Shown here piece by piece: positions 1 through 6,411 of a DNA stretch of 14,141 bases. Source of the stretch: Anaerolineaceae bacterium UBA700 (GTDB lineage Bacteria; Chloroflexota; Anaerolineae; Anaerolineales; Anaerolineaceae); the NCBI GenBank assembly GCA_002298885.1, contig DBMK01000113.1, positions 1 through 14,141 of the forward strand, in the 5' to 3' direction. Under the pieces are notes generated by a model, which saw only the letters and a program-made list of their open reading frames with translations, had not been told where the DNA came from and made no database searches. Positions within the stretch are counted from its first letter, which is position 1, and every line of letters starts with the position of its first letter. Made by a program: the position numbers and the translations under genes.

Positions 1-33
1 TTTCAGGGTGCTTCGCGAAGACCCCCTGCGAGC
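1..33 (+). repeat. Partial family C repeat carrying a family D insert
   Basis: The window opens inside a family C element (full description at 2570-2687). Its second hairpin is present only as the right arm GACCCCC (20-26) followed by the closing GAGC (30-33). Bases 1-19 are a D module in the orientation TTTCAGGGTGCTTCGCGAA, matching 2656-2674. The left part lies outside the window. Confidence 0.75.
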
Positions 34-40
34 GGGGCGA

Positions 41-94
41 GGAGGACACACAGAAAACCATTAATTGCTTTTAAAGGTTTCCCCCGTGTCCTCC
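41..94. repeat. Imperfect inverted repeat (B-like), possible terminator of the Nramp gene
   Basis: GGAGGACAC (41-49) pairs with GTGTCCTCC (86-94), and AAAACC (54-59) can pair with GGTTT (76-80), leaving an A/T-rich loop. The arms resemble a diverged family B repeat. It lies about 20 bp beyond the stop of the leftward transporter gene, so it could end that transcript, but there is no clear T-run after the hairpin and the role is inferred. Confidence 0.5.
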
Positions 95-114
95 TTGCCA
101 CCCAGCAGGAAAAA

Positions 115-1413
115 CTAAAACTTAAAGATAGCGAACGCCAGGGTGGCCACCGAGGCAATGGCGATCACCACCGTGGCGGCAATGGCGAAATTCTTCTGGA
201 ACTTAGAGTTCACGTACTGCTTCATCAGCTCCTTGTTGCTGGCGAGCTGGATCAGGAACACGAACACCAGCGGCAGGGCCATGGCGTTGATGGCCTGGGT
301 GGTGATCACCAACTGGAACAGCGAGATGCCCGGGAACAGGTTCACCCCCGCCGCCACCAGAAGCTGCCCCAGGAAGATGATGTAGAACGTGCGGCTCTGA
401 TCGTAGGTTGTGTCCAGGCTGCCTGAAAGGCCGAAGAACTCGGAGAAGGCGTACGCCGTGGAGAGCGACACCACCACGATGCCCATGAACCCGGCATTAA
501 GGATGCCGATGGCGAACAGCGTCCCCGCCAGCTCGCCGGCAAAGGGCTTGATCGCCAGGGCCGCCTGCTCGCCGGACACCAGCACGATCCCGTTCACAAA
601 GAGGGTAGAGGCGGTGGCCACGATCATGAAGAACGAGAAGAAATCGGTCAGAAAGGCGCCCCAGTAGGCCTCGATCTGGCCGTACTTGACGTTTTTTGCG
701 TCGACCTTCTTGTCGAACACAAAGCTGCTGACGAAGAACTGTCCCCATGGGGTGATGGTGGTGCCCAGCACGCCCATGCCGATGATCAGGAAATTCTTTA
801 AGTATTCCGGCGTGAAATCGACCCCGTGCGGGAAGACCAGGTTGCTCAACGCCAGGCCCCAGTCGGGGTCGGCCATGATCGCCGAAATGATGTAGGTCAG
901 GTAGAACAGGCACGACAGCAGCATGATCGTCTGGGTCAGCTTGTAGTTGCCCTTGGTGACAAACAGGAAGGTGACCACCACCATCACCAGAATGGCCGGG
1001 ATGGGCGGGATGTTGAGCATGACACTGGTGGTCTTGATAGCCGACATATCGCCGATGATGGTGCCGGTGTTTGCAATAAGCAGGGCGGCGAACATGAACA
1101 TAGCCACCTTCACCCCGTAGCGCTCGCGGATCAGGTCGCCCAGGCCCTTGCGCGTGATCAGGGTCAGGCGCACGCCCATCTCCTGGGTGATGCCCAGCAG
1201 CACGGTCACGATTACCAGCAGGAACAGGATGGGGTAGCCGAGCTGCGAGCCGGCAATGGAATAGGTGGCCACGCCCGAGGCGTCGTTGTCCGCCATGGCG
1301 GTGATCGTCGCCGGGCCGAACACGGCCAATATGACCGCGATCCGCTGCAGCAGCGGATGCCTCCCCCAGCGCCGCATGCGCCCCGTGATAACCTCCCCGA
1401 GAGCATTAAACAT
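115..1413 (-). CDS. Nramp-family divalent metal transporter, divergent metal site
   Basis: A 432-residue polytopic membrane protein with about eleven hydrophobic segments, the usual Nramp/MntH length and fold. The TM1 region GPATITAM-ADNDASG aligns without gaps to the MntH segment GPGFLVAAGYIDPGN, so the metal-binding DPGN becomes D44-A-S-G: the Asp is kept and the Asn lost. In TM6 the usual A-x-x-M-P-H becomes T218-T-I-T221-P-W, so the soft-metal-selecting Met is Thr. In known Nramps these residues coordinate Mn2+/Fe2+. Loss of the Met is a hallmark of Nramp-related Mg2+ transporters, so the substrate may not be Mn2+. The family assignment is firm and the substrate open. The ATG at 1413 has no clear Shine-Dalgarno; an internal Met13 is an alternative. 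It follows the pst operon on the same strand but a strong terminator separates them. Confidence 0.88.
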   Translation of the reverse strand: MFNALGEVITGRMRRWGRHPLLQRIAVILAVFGPATITAMADNDASGVATYSIAGSQLGYPILFLLVIVTVLLGITQEMGVRLTLITRKGLGDLIRERYGVKVAMFMFAALLIANTGTIIGDMSAIKTTSVMLNIPPIPAILVMVVVTFLFVTKGNYKLTQTIMLLSCLFYLTYIISAIMADPDWGLALSNLVFPHGVDFTPEYLKNFLIIGMGVLGTTITPWGQFFVSSFVFDKKVDAKNVKYGQIEAYWGAFLTDFFSFFMIVATASTLFVNGIVLVSGEQAALAIKPFAGELAGTLFAIGILNAGFMGIVVVSLSTAYAFSEFFGLSGSLDTTYDQSRTFYIIFLGQLLVAAGVNLFPGISLFQLVITTQAINAMALPLVFVFLIQLASNKELMKQYVNSKFQKNFAIAATVVIAIASVATLAFAIFKF

Positions 1414-1417
1414 TCAA

Positions 1418-1440
1418 CTATTTTAATATATAAATTAAGA
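1418..1440 (-). promoter_or_regulatory. Candidate -10 region for the Nramp gene
   Basis: On the minus strand a TATATT hexamer (1425-1430) lies in an A/T-only stretch, placing a start site near 1418, only a few bases before the ATG at 1413. That would give a nearly leaderless message, consistent with the missing Shine-Dalgarno. No convincing -35 is visible; the position it would occupy falls in repeat A. Confidence 0.3.
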
Positions 1441-1645
1441 AAATCCGCGAATTACGCCAATGAGAACGAATAGACACGAATTTTCTTAAATGGTTATCCG
1501 CGAATTACACTAATTTTCACGAATTTATTTTAAAAAGGGCCTTTTGGCCCTTTTTTCATTCGTGTAATTCGTGAAATTCGCGGATAAGTTTAAGAAAATT
1601 CGTGACCATTCGTTTCCATTCGTGTAATTCGTGGATAAAGTCTTA
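1436..1645. repeat. Large imperfect inverted repeat built from family A units
   Basis: About 100 bp on each side of the terminator at 1532-1555 pair with each other. CACGAATTTTCTTAAA (1475-1490) is the perfect complement of 1589-1604, and TTATCCGCGAATT (1494-1506) of 1575-1587. Outer segments 1444-1471 and 1607-1635 pair with mismatches. Each arm holds repeated copies of a unit like TTATCCACGAATTACACG (family A), which recurs near 6306, 7141 and 14076. The right end abuts the pstB stop codon. Confidence 0.8.
1532..1556 (-). terminator. Rho-independent terminator after pstB
   Basis: AAAAAGGGCC (1532-1541) and GGCCCTTTTT (1546-1555) form a perfect 10-bp stem around a TTTT loop. Read leftward from pstB, the GC core is followed by a T-run, the classic intrinsic terminator form. 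The T-run on the other side makes it potentially bidirectional. It separates the pst operon from the Nramp gene. Confidence 0.8.
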
Positions 1646-2545
1646 TCCAAACCTCCCGGTAACATACTCTTCCGTCTGCGGATGCCGCGGGTTCGTGAAG
1701 ACCTGGGCGGTGGGGCCGAACTCCACCAGGGTGCCGGCCCGCTGGGGGTTGACCATCAAGAAGGCGGTGAAATCAGAGACGCGCGCCGCCTGCTGCATAT
1801 TGTGGGTCACGATGACGATGGTGAAGCTGCCCTTGAGCGACTGCATCAGGTCCTCGATCTTGAGGGTCGACACCGGGTCGAGGGCCGAGGCCGGCTCGTC
1901 CATCAGGATCATCTCCGGCTCAACCGCCAGGGCGCGGGCAATGCACAGGCGCTGCTGCTGCCCGCCGGAGAGCGCCATGCCGCTGGTCTTCAGCTTATCC
2001 TTTACCTCGTCCCACAGGGCGGCCTGGCGCAAGCTGCGCTCCACCAGGTCGGCGAGCTGCCCCGGCCGGCGCACGCCGTACAGGCGCGGCCCGAAGGCCA
2101 CGTTGTCGAATATGCTCATCGGGAACGGGTTTGGCCGCTGGAACACCATGCCCACCCGCCGGCGCACGTCCACCACGTCCACCCCGGGGGCGTACACACT
2201 CTGCCCGTCCAGCGCAATCTGGCCTTCTATGTGGAAGCCGGGCACCAGGTCGTTCATGCGGTTGAGCGAGCGCAGCAGGGTCGACTTGCCGCACCCCGAA
2301 GGCCCGATGATGGCCGTGATGCGTTTCTCGGGGATATCCAGCCCGATCTCCGCCAGGGCGCGGAACGCGCCATAATACACCGATAAAGCCTCGATCTTCA
2401 TCTTGGCCGGCAGGCTCCCCGGCTGCACATCCTGGCTGGGCGTATCCCGCCCCACCGGGTACTGGTTCAACAAGAAGTTTCGCATGTCGACGAGCTTAAC
2501 CTCGTCCTGCACTTCTTTCGCCGTTTTCTTTTCGATATTTGCCAT
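1643..2545 (-). CDS. pstB: Phosphate ABC transporter ATP-binding protein PstB
   Basis: The 300-residue ATPase subunit of the high-affinity phosphate importer. It shows Walker [10 protein letters not shown] (81-89), the PstB-typical Q-loop [11 protein letters not shown] (Q136), the ABC signature LSGGQQQR (192-199), Walker B ILMDEP (213-218), the D-loop SALD, and the switch histidine H248 in THNM. The C-terminus EEYVTGRFG is also PstB-typical. An N-terminal stretch of about 48 residues precedes the ABC domain and is longer than in many PstBs. The ATG at 2545 follows AAAAGGTTGAATT on the minus strand, a weak ribosome site. It is the last gene of the operon, separated from pstA by 339 bp of repeats, which is unusual for a normally compact operon. 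No phoU follows. Confidence 0.96.
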   Translation of the reverse strand: MANIEKKTAKEVQDEVKLVDMRNFLLNQYPVGRDTPSQDVQPGSLPAKMKIEALSVYYGAFRALAEIGLDIPEKRITAIIGPSGCGKSTLLRSLNRMNDLVPGFHIEGQIALDGQSVYAPGVDVVDVRRRVGMVFQRPNPFPMSIFDNVAFGPRLYGVRRPGQLADLVERSLRQAALWDEVKDKLKTSGMALSGGQQQRLCIARALAVEPEMILMDEPASALDPVSTLKIEDLMQSLKGSFTIVIVTHNMQQAARVSDFTAFLMVNPQRAGTLVEFGPTAQVFTNPRHPQTEEYVTGRFG

Positions 2546-2569
2546 AATTCAACCTTTTATATTGATGAA

Positions 2570-2687
2570 GCTCGCAGGCGGTCTTCGCGCAGCACCCTGA
2601 AAGGGATGACCGCCGTCTCGCCGCAATGCTCCTCGCTCAACCCGGGGGTCGCCCCTTTCAGGGTGCTTCGCGAAGACCCCTTCGAGC
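2570..2687 (+). repeat. Family C two-hairpin repeat with D inserts in both loops
   Basis: Family C has a left GCTC, hairpin 1 (GGCGGTC/GACCGCC), a spacer with GTCTCGCCGCA, a second GCTC, hairpin 2 (GGGGGTC/GACCCCC) and a closing GAGC. Here hairpin 1 arms are 2577-2583 and 2608-2614; hairpin 2 arms are 2644-2650 and 2675-2680. In simple copies such as 2707-2783 the hairpin loops are only 3 nt. Here each loop contains a D module of about 24 nt: TTCGCGCAGCACCCTGAAA at 2584-2602 and its reverse-complement version at 2651-2674. Confidence 0.85.
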
Positions 2688-2706
2688 GGGGAGGCAGAGA
2701 TAAAAC

Positions 2707-2783
2707 GCTCGCAGGCGGTCTATGACCGCCGTCTCTCCGCAGCGTGCACCGCTCAACACGGGGGTCGCAGACCCCCTTCGAGC
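2707..2783 (+). repeat. Family C two-hairpin repeat, simple form
   Basis: GCTC at 2707-2710, GGCGGTC 2714-2720, loop TAT, GACCGCC 2724-2730, inner GCTC 2751-2754, GGGGGTC 2760-2766, loop GCA, GACCCCC 2770-2776, GAGC 2780-2783. Both 7-bp stems are perfect. Either GCTC can pair with the final GAGC, so the element can fold as two separate hairpins or as a closed three-way structure. Confidence 0.85.
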
Positions 2784-2790
2784 AGAGAGA

Positions 2791-2875
2791 TTTCACCACA
2801 GAGGCACAAAGGCACTTAGAAAACCTTATTTTATTAAAAAGGTTTTCTCTGTGCCTCTGTGCCTCTATGGTGAAA
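2791..2875. repeat. Family B inverted repeat in the pstA-pstB gap
   Basis: The left arm begins TTTCACCACAGAGGCACAAA (2791-2827) and the right arm, its near reverse complement, ends GTGCCTCTATGGTGAAA (2839-2875). The A/T-rich loop is about 11 nt. In the leftward pst transcript this would be a hairpin of roughly 35 bp just after the pstA stop. It could attenuate read-through or stabilise the upstream message; neither can be decided from sequence. Other B copies lie at 6820-7116, 9021-9081, 9185-9277, 10491-10584 and 14121-14141. Confidence 0.85.
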
Positions 2876-2884
2876 AATAAAAAC

Positions 2885-3841
2885 TCATCCCTTCACCTGC
2901 ACGCTTCGCCGGTTCACCCACACCCGAGCGGCGATGTTCGTCACCAGCACCAGCACGATCAGCACCAGCGCCACCCCCCAGGCCTGCTCGATGCGCTCGG
3001 GGAAGGGCTGCTGGGTATATTTGTACAGCGTCAGTGGCAGCGAATCGACCGGCTGTTCGATGATGTTGTACAGCACCTGGAAAATGTTCTGCCCGCTTTG
3101 CAGCCCGCCCTGCACCATCTTGCCAACTTCGAAGCGGTCGTTGCCCAGGGCAGTGAACAGCAGCGGCGCCGTCTCGCCGGCGGCGCGGGCCACCCCCAGC
3201 AGGATGCCGGTAACGATGCCGTTCACGGCCGCCGGCAGGGTCACCCGCAGGGCCGTCTTCCACTCGGGCGCCCCCAGCGCCAGCGAGCCCTCGCGCAGCG
3301 TGCCCGGCACCAGCTTGAGCATTTCCTCGGTGGTGCGCACGATGGTGGGCAGCATGAGCAGGGCCAGCACCACCCCGCCCGCCAGGGCCGAGTAGTGCCC
3401 GGCCGGCTCGACGATCAGCACGTAGCCGAAGATGCCGATCACGATCGACGGCACGCCCGCCAGCACGTCTGTGCCGAAGCGCACCGCAATCCCCAGGGGG
3501 GTGTTAGGATGGTAGGCGGCATAAAAAGCAGCCAGCACGCCCGGCGGGATGGCGAACACGGCCGCCAGCAGCGACAGGATGAGCGTGCCTTCGATGGCGT
3601 GCAGCACGCCCCCGCCCGTCACGCCCAGCGGGCGCGGCGTCTGGGTCAGGAAATCCAGGTTGATCGACTGCCCGCCGCGCACGATCACGTAACCCACGAT
3701 CCACACCAATAATCCCACCGCCAGCAGGCTCATCAGGCCGGCCAGGCCAAGCATGATCGAGTTGGCGAACATGCGCTGCCGGCGGCGGCCGCTGTTCTGC
3801 TTGAGGATGCTGAGGGTTGCCGTTTCTACGTTGGCCGTCAT
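2885..3841 (-). CDS. pstA: Phosphate ABC transporter permease PstA
   Basis: A 318-residue inner-membrane permease subunit. After a basic N-terminus of about 25 residues come a first membrane helix (about 27-55), a short external segment, and the permease core with further helices. Family hallmarks are VPSIVIGIFGY (130-140), the EAA-type loop with EGSLALGAPEWKT (184-196) that contacts PstB, and GETAPLLFTALG (222-233). The start is fixed by translational coupling: its ATG overlaps the pstC stop in an ATGA (3838-3841). An upstream in-frame reading extends to 4630 but runs antisense-like through pstC in another frame and is not real. The stop is followed at once by a family B repeat, then two C repeats, before pstB. 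Confidence 0.94.
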   Translation of the reverse strand: MTANVETATLSILKQNSGRRRQRMFANSIMLGLAGLMSLLAVGLLVWIVGYVIVRGGQSINLDFLTQTPRPLGVTGGGVLHAIEGTLILSLLAAVFAIPPGVLAAFYAAYHPNTPLGIAVRFGTDVLAGVPSIVIGIFGYVLIVEPAGHYSALAGGVVLALLMLPTIVRTTEEMLKLVPGTLREGSLALGAPEWKTALRVTLPAAVNGIVTGILLGVARAAGETAPLLFTALGNDRFEVGKMVQGGLQSGQNIFQVLYNIIEQPVDSLPLTLYKYTQQPFPERIEQAWGVALVLIVLVLVTNIAARVWVNRRSVQVKG

Positions 3842-4851
3842 GAGCGCCCTCCTCCTCCCGGGTTGCGCCGGGAGACTCTCCACACCAGGAACCGCGCCGC
3901 CCCGTTGAGCAGCAGGGTCATGCCGAACAGCGCCAGGGCCACCTCCACCAGCGCCTGGGAGTGCAGCGGGTTGACCGCCTCGGCGAACTCGTTGGCGATG
4001 ACGCTGGACATGGTGTAGCCCGGGCGCAGCAGCGAGAGCGAGCCGCCGGAGCTGTTGCCGATGACCATGGTCACCGCCATCGTCTCGCCCAGGGCGCGCC
4101 CCAGGCCCAGGATCACCGCCCCCAGGATGCCGGTCAGGCCGTACGGCAGCAGGATCTGCGAGATGGTCTCCCAGGGCGTGGCGCCCAGCGCAAAGGCGGC
4201 CTCGCGCTGCGAGCGGGGGATGGCCAGCAGCACGTCCCGCGACACGGCGGCGATGGTGGGGGTGATCATGATCGCCAGCACCAGGCCGGCCGCCAGGCGG
4301 CTGGAGCCGCTGGGCGACATGATCCCGCCGAAAAAGAGGTCCAGCCCGGGCACGGTTCCCAGGCCGGCGCTCAGGCCCTCGCCCAGCGGAGCCACCACCG
4401 CCGGCAGAAAAACGAAGATGCCCCACAGGCCGAAGACCACGCTGGGGATGGCCGCCAGCAGCTCCACCAGCGTGCCCAGCGGCGTGCGCAGCCAGGCCGG
4501 GCACAGCTCGGCCAGGAACACTGCAATCCCCAGGCTGAGCGGCAGGGCCACCACCAGCGCCACCAGCGAGGTGACCAGCGTGCCGTAAATGAATGGCCAG
4601 GCCTGGAACTGCCCGTTGACCGGGTCCCACGAGGTGTCGGAAGAGGGAAGGAAAAATTTAAGGCCGAGCTGGGCCTGCGCCGGGGCCGATTCGCGCCACA
4701 GCAGGTAGCCGATGCCCACCAATATCGCCAGCACCAGCACCCCCATCCCCCCGATGAGCACCTGCCACACGCGGTCTCCATGCCGCAGCCCGCTCCGCAC
4801 CCTGCCCAGCCAGGCCGGTGAATTGTTACTCTTAATCAGCGTATTTTGCAT
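3838..4851 (-). CDS. pstC: Phosphate ABC transporter permease PstC
   Basis: A 337-residue permease that pairs with PstA. It has an N-terminal membrane helix, an external segment with LKFFLPSSDTSWDP, and the core with AIPSVVFGLWGIFVF, typical of PstC. The EAA loop reads REAAFALGATPWETI, followed by a segment with GRALGETMAVTMVIGNS. I chose the ATG at 4851. An in-frame GTG at 4872 would add seven residues but lies inside the perfect hairpin at 4864-4905, so it is a poor initiation site. The ATG at 4851 itself has only a weak ribosome site. It overlaps pstA by 4 bp and lies 60 bp after the pstS stop. Confidence 0.93.
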   Translation of the reverse strand: MQNTLIKSNNSPAWLGRVRSGLRHGDRVWQVLIGGMGVLVLAILVGIGYLLWRESAPAQAQLGLKFFLPSSDTSWDPVNGQFQAWPFIYGTLVTSLVALVVALPLSLGIAVFLAELCPAWLRTPLGTLVELLAAIPSVVFGLWGIFVFLPAVVAPLGEGLSAGLGTVPGLDLFFGGIMSPSGSSRLAAGLVLAIMITPTIAAVSRDVLLAIPRSQREAAFALGATPWETISQILLPYGLTGILGAVILGLGRALGETMAVTMVIGNSSGGSLSLLRPGYTMSSVIANEFAEAVNPLHSQALVEVALALFGMTLLLNGAARFLVWRVSRRNPGGGGRS

Positions 4852-4863
4852 AATTTTAGGAAA

Positions 4864-4905
4864 TTTCACCACACACCTGCCCTGGAGGGCAGGTGTGTGG
4901 TGAAA
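4864..4905. repeat. Perfect 20-bp hairpin (family E) between pstS and pstC
   Basis: Arms 4864-4883 (TTTCACCACACACCTGCCCT) and 4886-4905 are exact reverse complements around a GG centre. It lies entirely in the 60-bp gap between the pstS stop and the pstC start. A hairpin here could protect the 3' end of pstS mRNA and raise PstS over the permeases, as REP hairpins do in operons such as malEFG. That role is inferred by analogy. Confidence 0.85.
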
Positions 4906-4911
4906 ATCTAC

Positions 4912-6126
4912 TTACTTTAACACGGGCTGACCATTGCAGGTGATCTGGGCCAGCTTGTCGGTGACCTGCTTGCGCACCGCATCCGGCAGGACGGCGTAGC
5001 CCAGGTCCGAGGCCCGCTTGGCCGCCGAGGCGTCCGTCAGGGTCCAGGTGATGTAGTTGAGGAGCTTCTGAGCCTTGGTGCAGTCCTTCATGCTGGTGGT
5101 GTGCAGCACGTAGTAGGTGTAGCCCGAGATCGGCCAGCTCTTGGCGCCGGGGCCGTCGACGATGGTGTTGGTCAGCTTGTCGGTGAACTTATCCGCAAAG
5201 TCGTTCATGGCGGAGAGCAGGCTCTCGGCGTTGGCGGTCACCGTTGTGCCGGCCTTATTGACCATCTGGGTGAAGGCGATCTTGTTAGCCACGGCGTAAT
5301 CCAGCTCCACGTAGCCCAGGCTGTTGGGCGTGTTCTGCACGGCGGTCGCAACTCCCGGGTTACCCTTGCCGCCGATGCCGTTGCCGGCCTTGTCCACCGG
5401 CCATTCCACCGACTGCGCCCCGCCCGCCTTCCAATCCGGGCTGAAGGAGGTCAGCGCCTTGGTGAAGATCTCGGTCGTGCCCGAGCCGTCCGAGCGGTGC
5501 ACCACGGCAATCGGCTTGGCGGGCAGCTTGTCCTTCAACTGCGGGTTGAGGGCCAAGATCGCCGGGTCGTTCCAGTTCTTAATGGTGGCGTTGTAGATGC
5601 CCACCAGAGTCTTGCCGTCCAGGATGATGGCCGGGTCGGTTGCGGCCAGGCCGCTCACGTTGTAGATCACCACCACTGCGCCGGCCAGGGCCGGGTACAT
5701 CTGCAGATCCTTGCCGCTGGCATATTCGGCATCGCTGACCAGCGAATCGGAGCCGGCGAAATCAACCGTGCCGTCGATGATGGCCTTCTTGCCGCCGCCG
5801 GAGCCGATGCCCTGGTAGTTGATAGCCACGGAGGAGTCGACGTACTGGTAGGCGTAGGTCCACTCGGTGTAGATCGGCAGGGGGAATGTGGCGCCCGCCC
5901 CGTTGATCTGGATCGAGCCGGCCGGCAAGGTGGCGGCCTGGGTGGGCGCCACTACCTGGGTCACCACCACAGTCTGCTGCACCGGCACTTCAACCGTCTG
6001 CTGGACGACCTGGGCGGTCGGCGTGGTTGAACCTTGAGCGCCCTGTGCCCCTGTTGGAGCGCAGGCGCTCAAGACGAGGGAGGCAAACACAAAAAGTGCA
6101 GATAAGCTAAAAATCGTTCGACGCAT
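4912..6126 (-). CDS. pstS: Phosphate-binding lipoprotein PstS
   Basis: The 404-residue substrate-binding protein of the Pst importer. The start at 6126 follows AGGAGAAGAATTTT, a good ribosome site, and begins a lipoprotein signal peptide with lipobox LSAC (Cys22). An in-frame ATG at 6174 would put 16 charged residues before the signal and is rejected. A low-complexity Thr/Val/Gln linker (about 23-70) tethers the domain. The binding protein follows with GAGATFPLP (76-84), GIGSGGGKKAI (106-116), DFAGSDS (122-128) and HRSDGSGTTEIF (210-221), the conserved phosphate-contacting loops. The lipobox points to a membrane-anchored protein, as expected for a cell without a periplasmic soluble form. It is the first gene of the operon, behind a PHO-box-like promoter. 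Confidence 0.96.
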   Translation of the reverse strand: MRRTIFSLSALFVFASLVLSACAPTGAQGAQGSTTPTAQVVQQTVEVPVQQTVVVTQVVAPTQAATLPAGSIQINGAGATFPLPIYTEWTYAYQYVDSSVAINYQGIGSGGGKKAIIDGTVDFAGSDSLVSDAEYASGKDLQMYPALAGAVVVIYNVSGLAATDPAIILDGKTLVGIYNATIKNWNDPAILALNPQLKDKLPAKPIAVVHRSDGSGTTEIFTKALTSFSPDWKAGGAQSVEWPVDKAGNGIGGKGNPGVATAVQNTPNSLGYVELDYAVANKIAFTQMVNKAGTTVTANAESLLSAMNDFADKFTDKLTNTIVDGPGAKSWPISGYTYYVLHTTSMKDCTKAQKLLNYITWTLTDASAAKRASDLGYAVLPDAVRKQVTDKLAQITCNGQPVLK

Positions 6127-6152
6127 AAAATTCTTCTCCTGTTTTTTATAGC

Positions 6153-6172
6153 GGGTCGGCTCTGGCCGGCCC
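6153..6172. promoter_or_regulatory. Hairpin in the pstS 5' leader
   Basis: GGGTCGGC (6153-6160) and GCCGGCCC (6165-6172) pair with one mismatch around a TCTG loop. It falls in the predicted leader of the pstS message, about 12 nt upstream of the AGGAG ribosome site. It has no T-run, so it is not a terminator; mRNA stability is a possible role. Confidence 0.4.
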
Positions 6173-6193
6173 ATCTTTTATATTTCCAGTAGA

Positions 6194-6221
6194 AGAATAG
6201 CATGCCAACTTTAAGGACAAA
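6194..6221 (-). promoter_or_regulatory. Candidate promoter of the pst operon
   Basis: On the minus strand TTTGTC (6216-6221) and TATTCT (6194-6199) are separated by 16 bp. TGC directly before the -10 gives an extended -10 element. The start site would be near 6187, leaving a leader of about 60 nt. Confidence 0.45.
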
Positions 6222-6280
6222 GAGAGGCAGGGTTAAGGAATGGGTTGGAGTGTAAAGGGAAGGTTAACGGTGGTTTAAGG
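6211..6280 (-). promoter_or_regulatory. PHO-box-like TTAA repeats upstream of pstS
   Basis: On the + strand GGTTTAAGG, GGTTAACGG and TGTAAAGGG have their cores at 6275, 6264 and 6253, exactly 11 bp apart. Further TTAA cores lie at 6233 and 6211, 22 bp apart. Response regulators of the PhoB/PhoP type bind tandem half-sites with 11-bp spacing, and Gram-positive PHO boxes are TTAACA-like. Position directly upstream of the pst promoter fits phosphate-starvation control. Confidence 0.55.
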
Positions 6281-6282
6281 GA

Positions 6283-6345
6283 CGTGAAACGTGAAGCGTG
6301 AAACGTATCCACGAATTACGCCAATGGAAGCGAATGAAAAAATTA
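6283..6345 (+). repeat. Family F tandem units followed by a family A repeat
   Basis: CGTGAAACGTGAAGCGTG (6283-6300) continues to about 6307 as tandem GTGAAACGT-like units (family F, also at 10511-10560). It runs straight into GTATCCACGAATTACGCCAA (6305-6324), a family A unit. Together with the E hairpin at 6353-6401 these fill most of the gap between the two divergent genes. Confidence 0.7.
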
Positions 6346-6352
6346 ATATTTT

Positions 6353-6401
6353 TCACCACACACCTGCCCTGGCACCACCCGCCAGGGCAGGTGTGTGGTG
6401 A
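6353..6401. repeat. Perfect 21-bp family E hairpin
   Basis: Arms 6353-6373 and 6381-6401 are exact reverse complements, beginning TCACCACACACCTGCC, around the loop ACCACCC. The outer 19 bp of each arm match the hairpin at 4864-4905. It ends about 10 bp before the CRP/FNR-type site, so it may insulate the divergent pst and ygbA promoters. That is inference. Confidence 0.85.
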
Positions 6402-6411
6402 GATTAAATTA

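Noticed and set aside
826..1473. Rightward 215-codon open frame opposite the Nramp gene
   Set aside because: It is antisense to a clear membrane transporter; the translation is His/Gln/Arg-rich low-complexity sequence typical of the reverse strand of GC-rich genes.
2570..2687. tRNA-like cloverleaf
   Set aside because: The C element has two hairpins and a short closing stem, but no anticodon arm, T-loop or CCA pattern.
2557..2799. Leftward 80-codon frame in the pstA-pstB gap
   Set aside because: It is wholly encoded by C and D repeats; a similar peptide arises from the repeats at 6862-7056. Such frames are repeat artefacts.
4127..4630. N-terminal extension of pstA to 4630
   Set aside because: It overlaps pstC in another frame. 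The ATGA overlap at 3838-3841 gives a normal PstA start.
6153..6172. Riboswitch in the pstS leader
   Set aside because: Only one short imperfect hairpin is present in a leader of about 60 nt; no known aptamer core is visible.
6127..6174. Upstream ATG start for PstS at 6174
   Set aside because: It would bury the lipoprotein signal behind a charged extension, while 6126 has an AGGAG ribosome site and begins the signal peptide directly.
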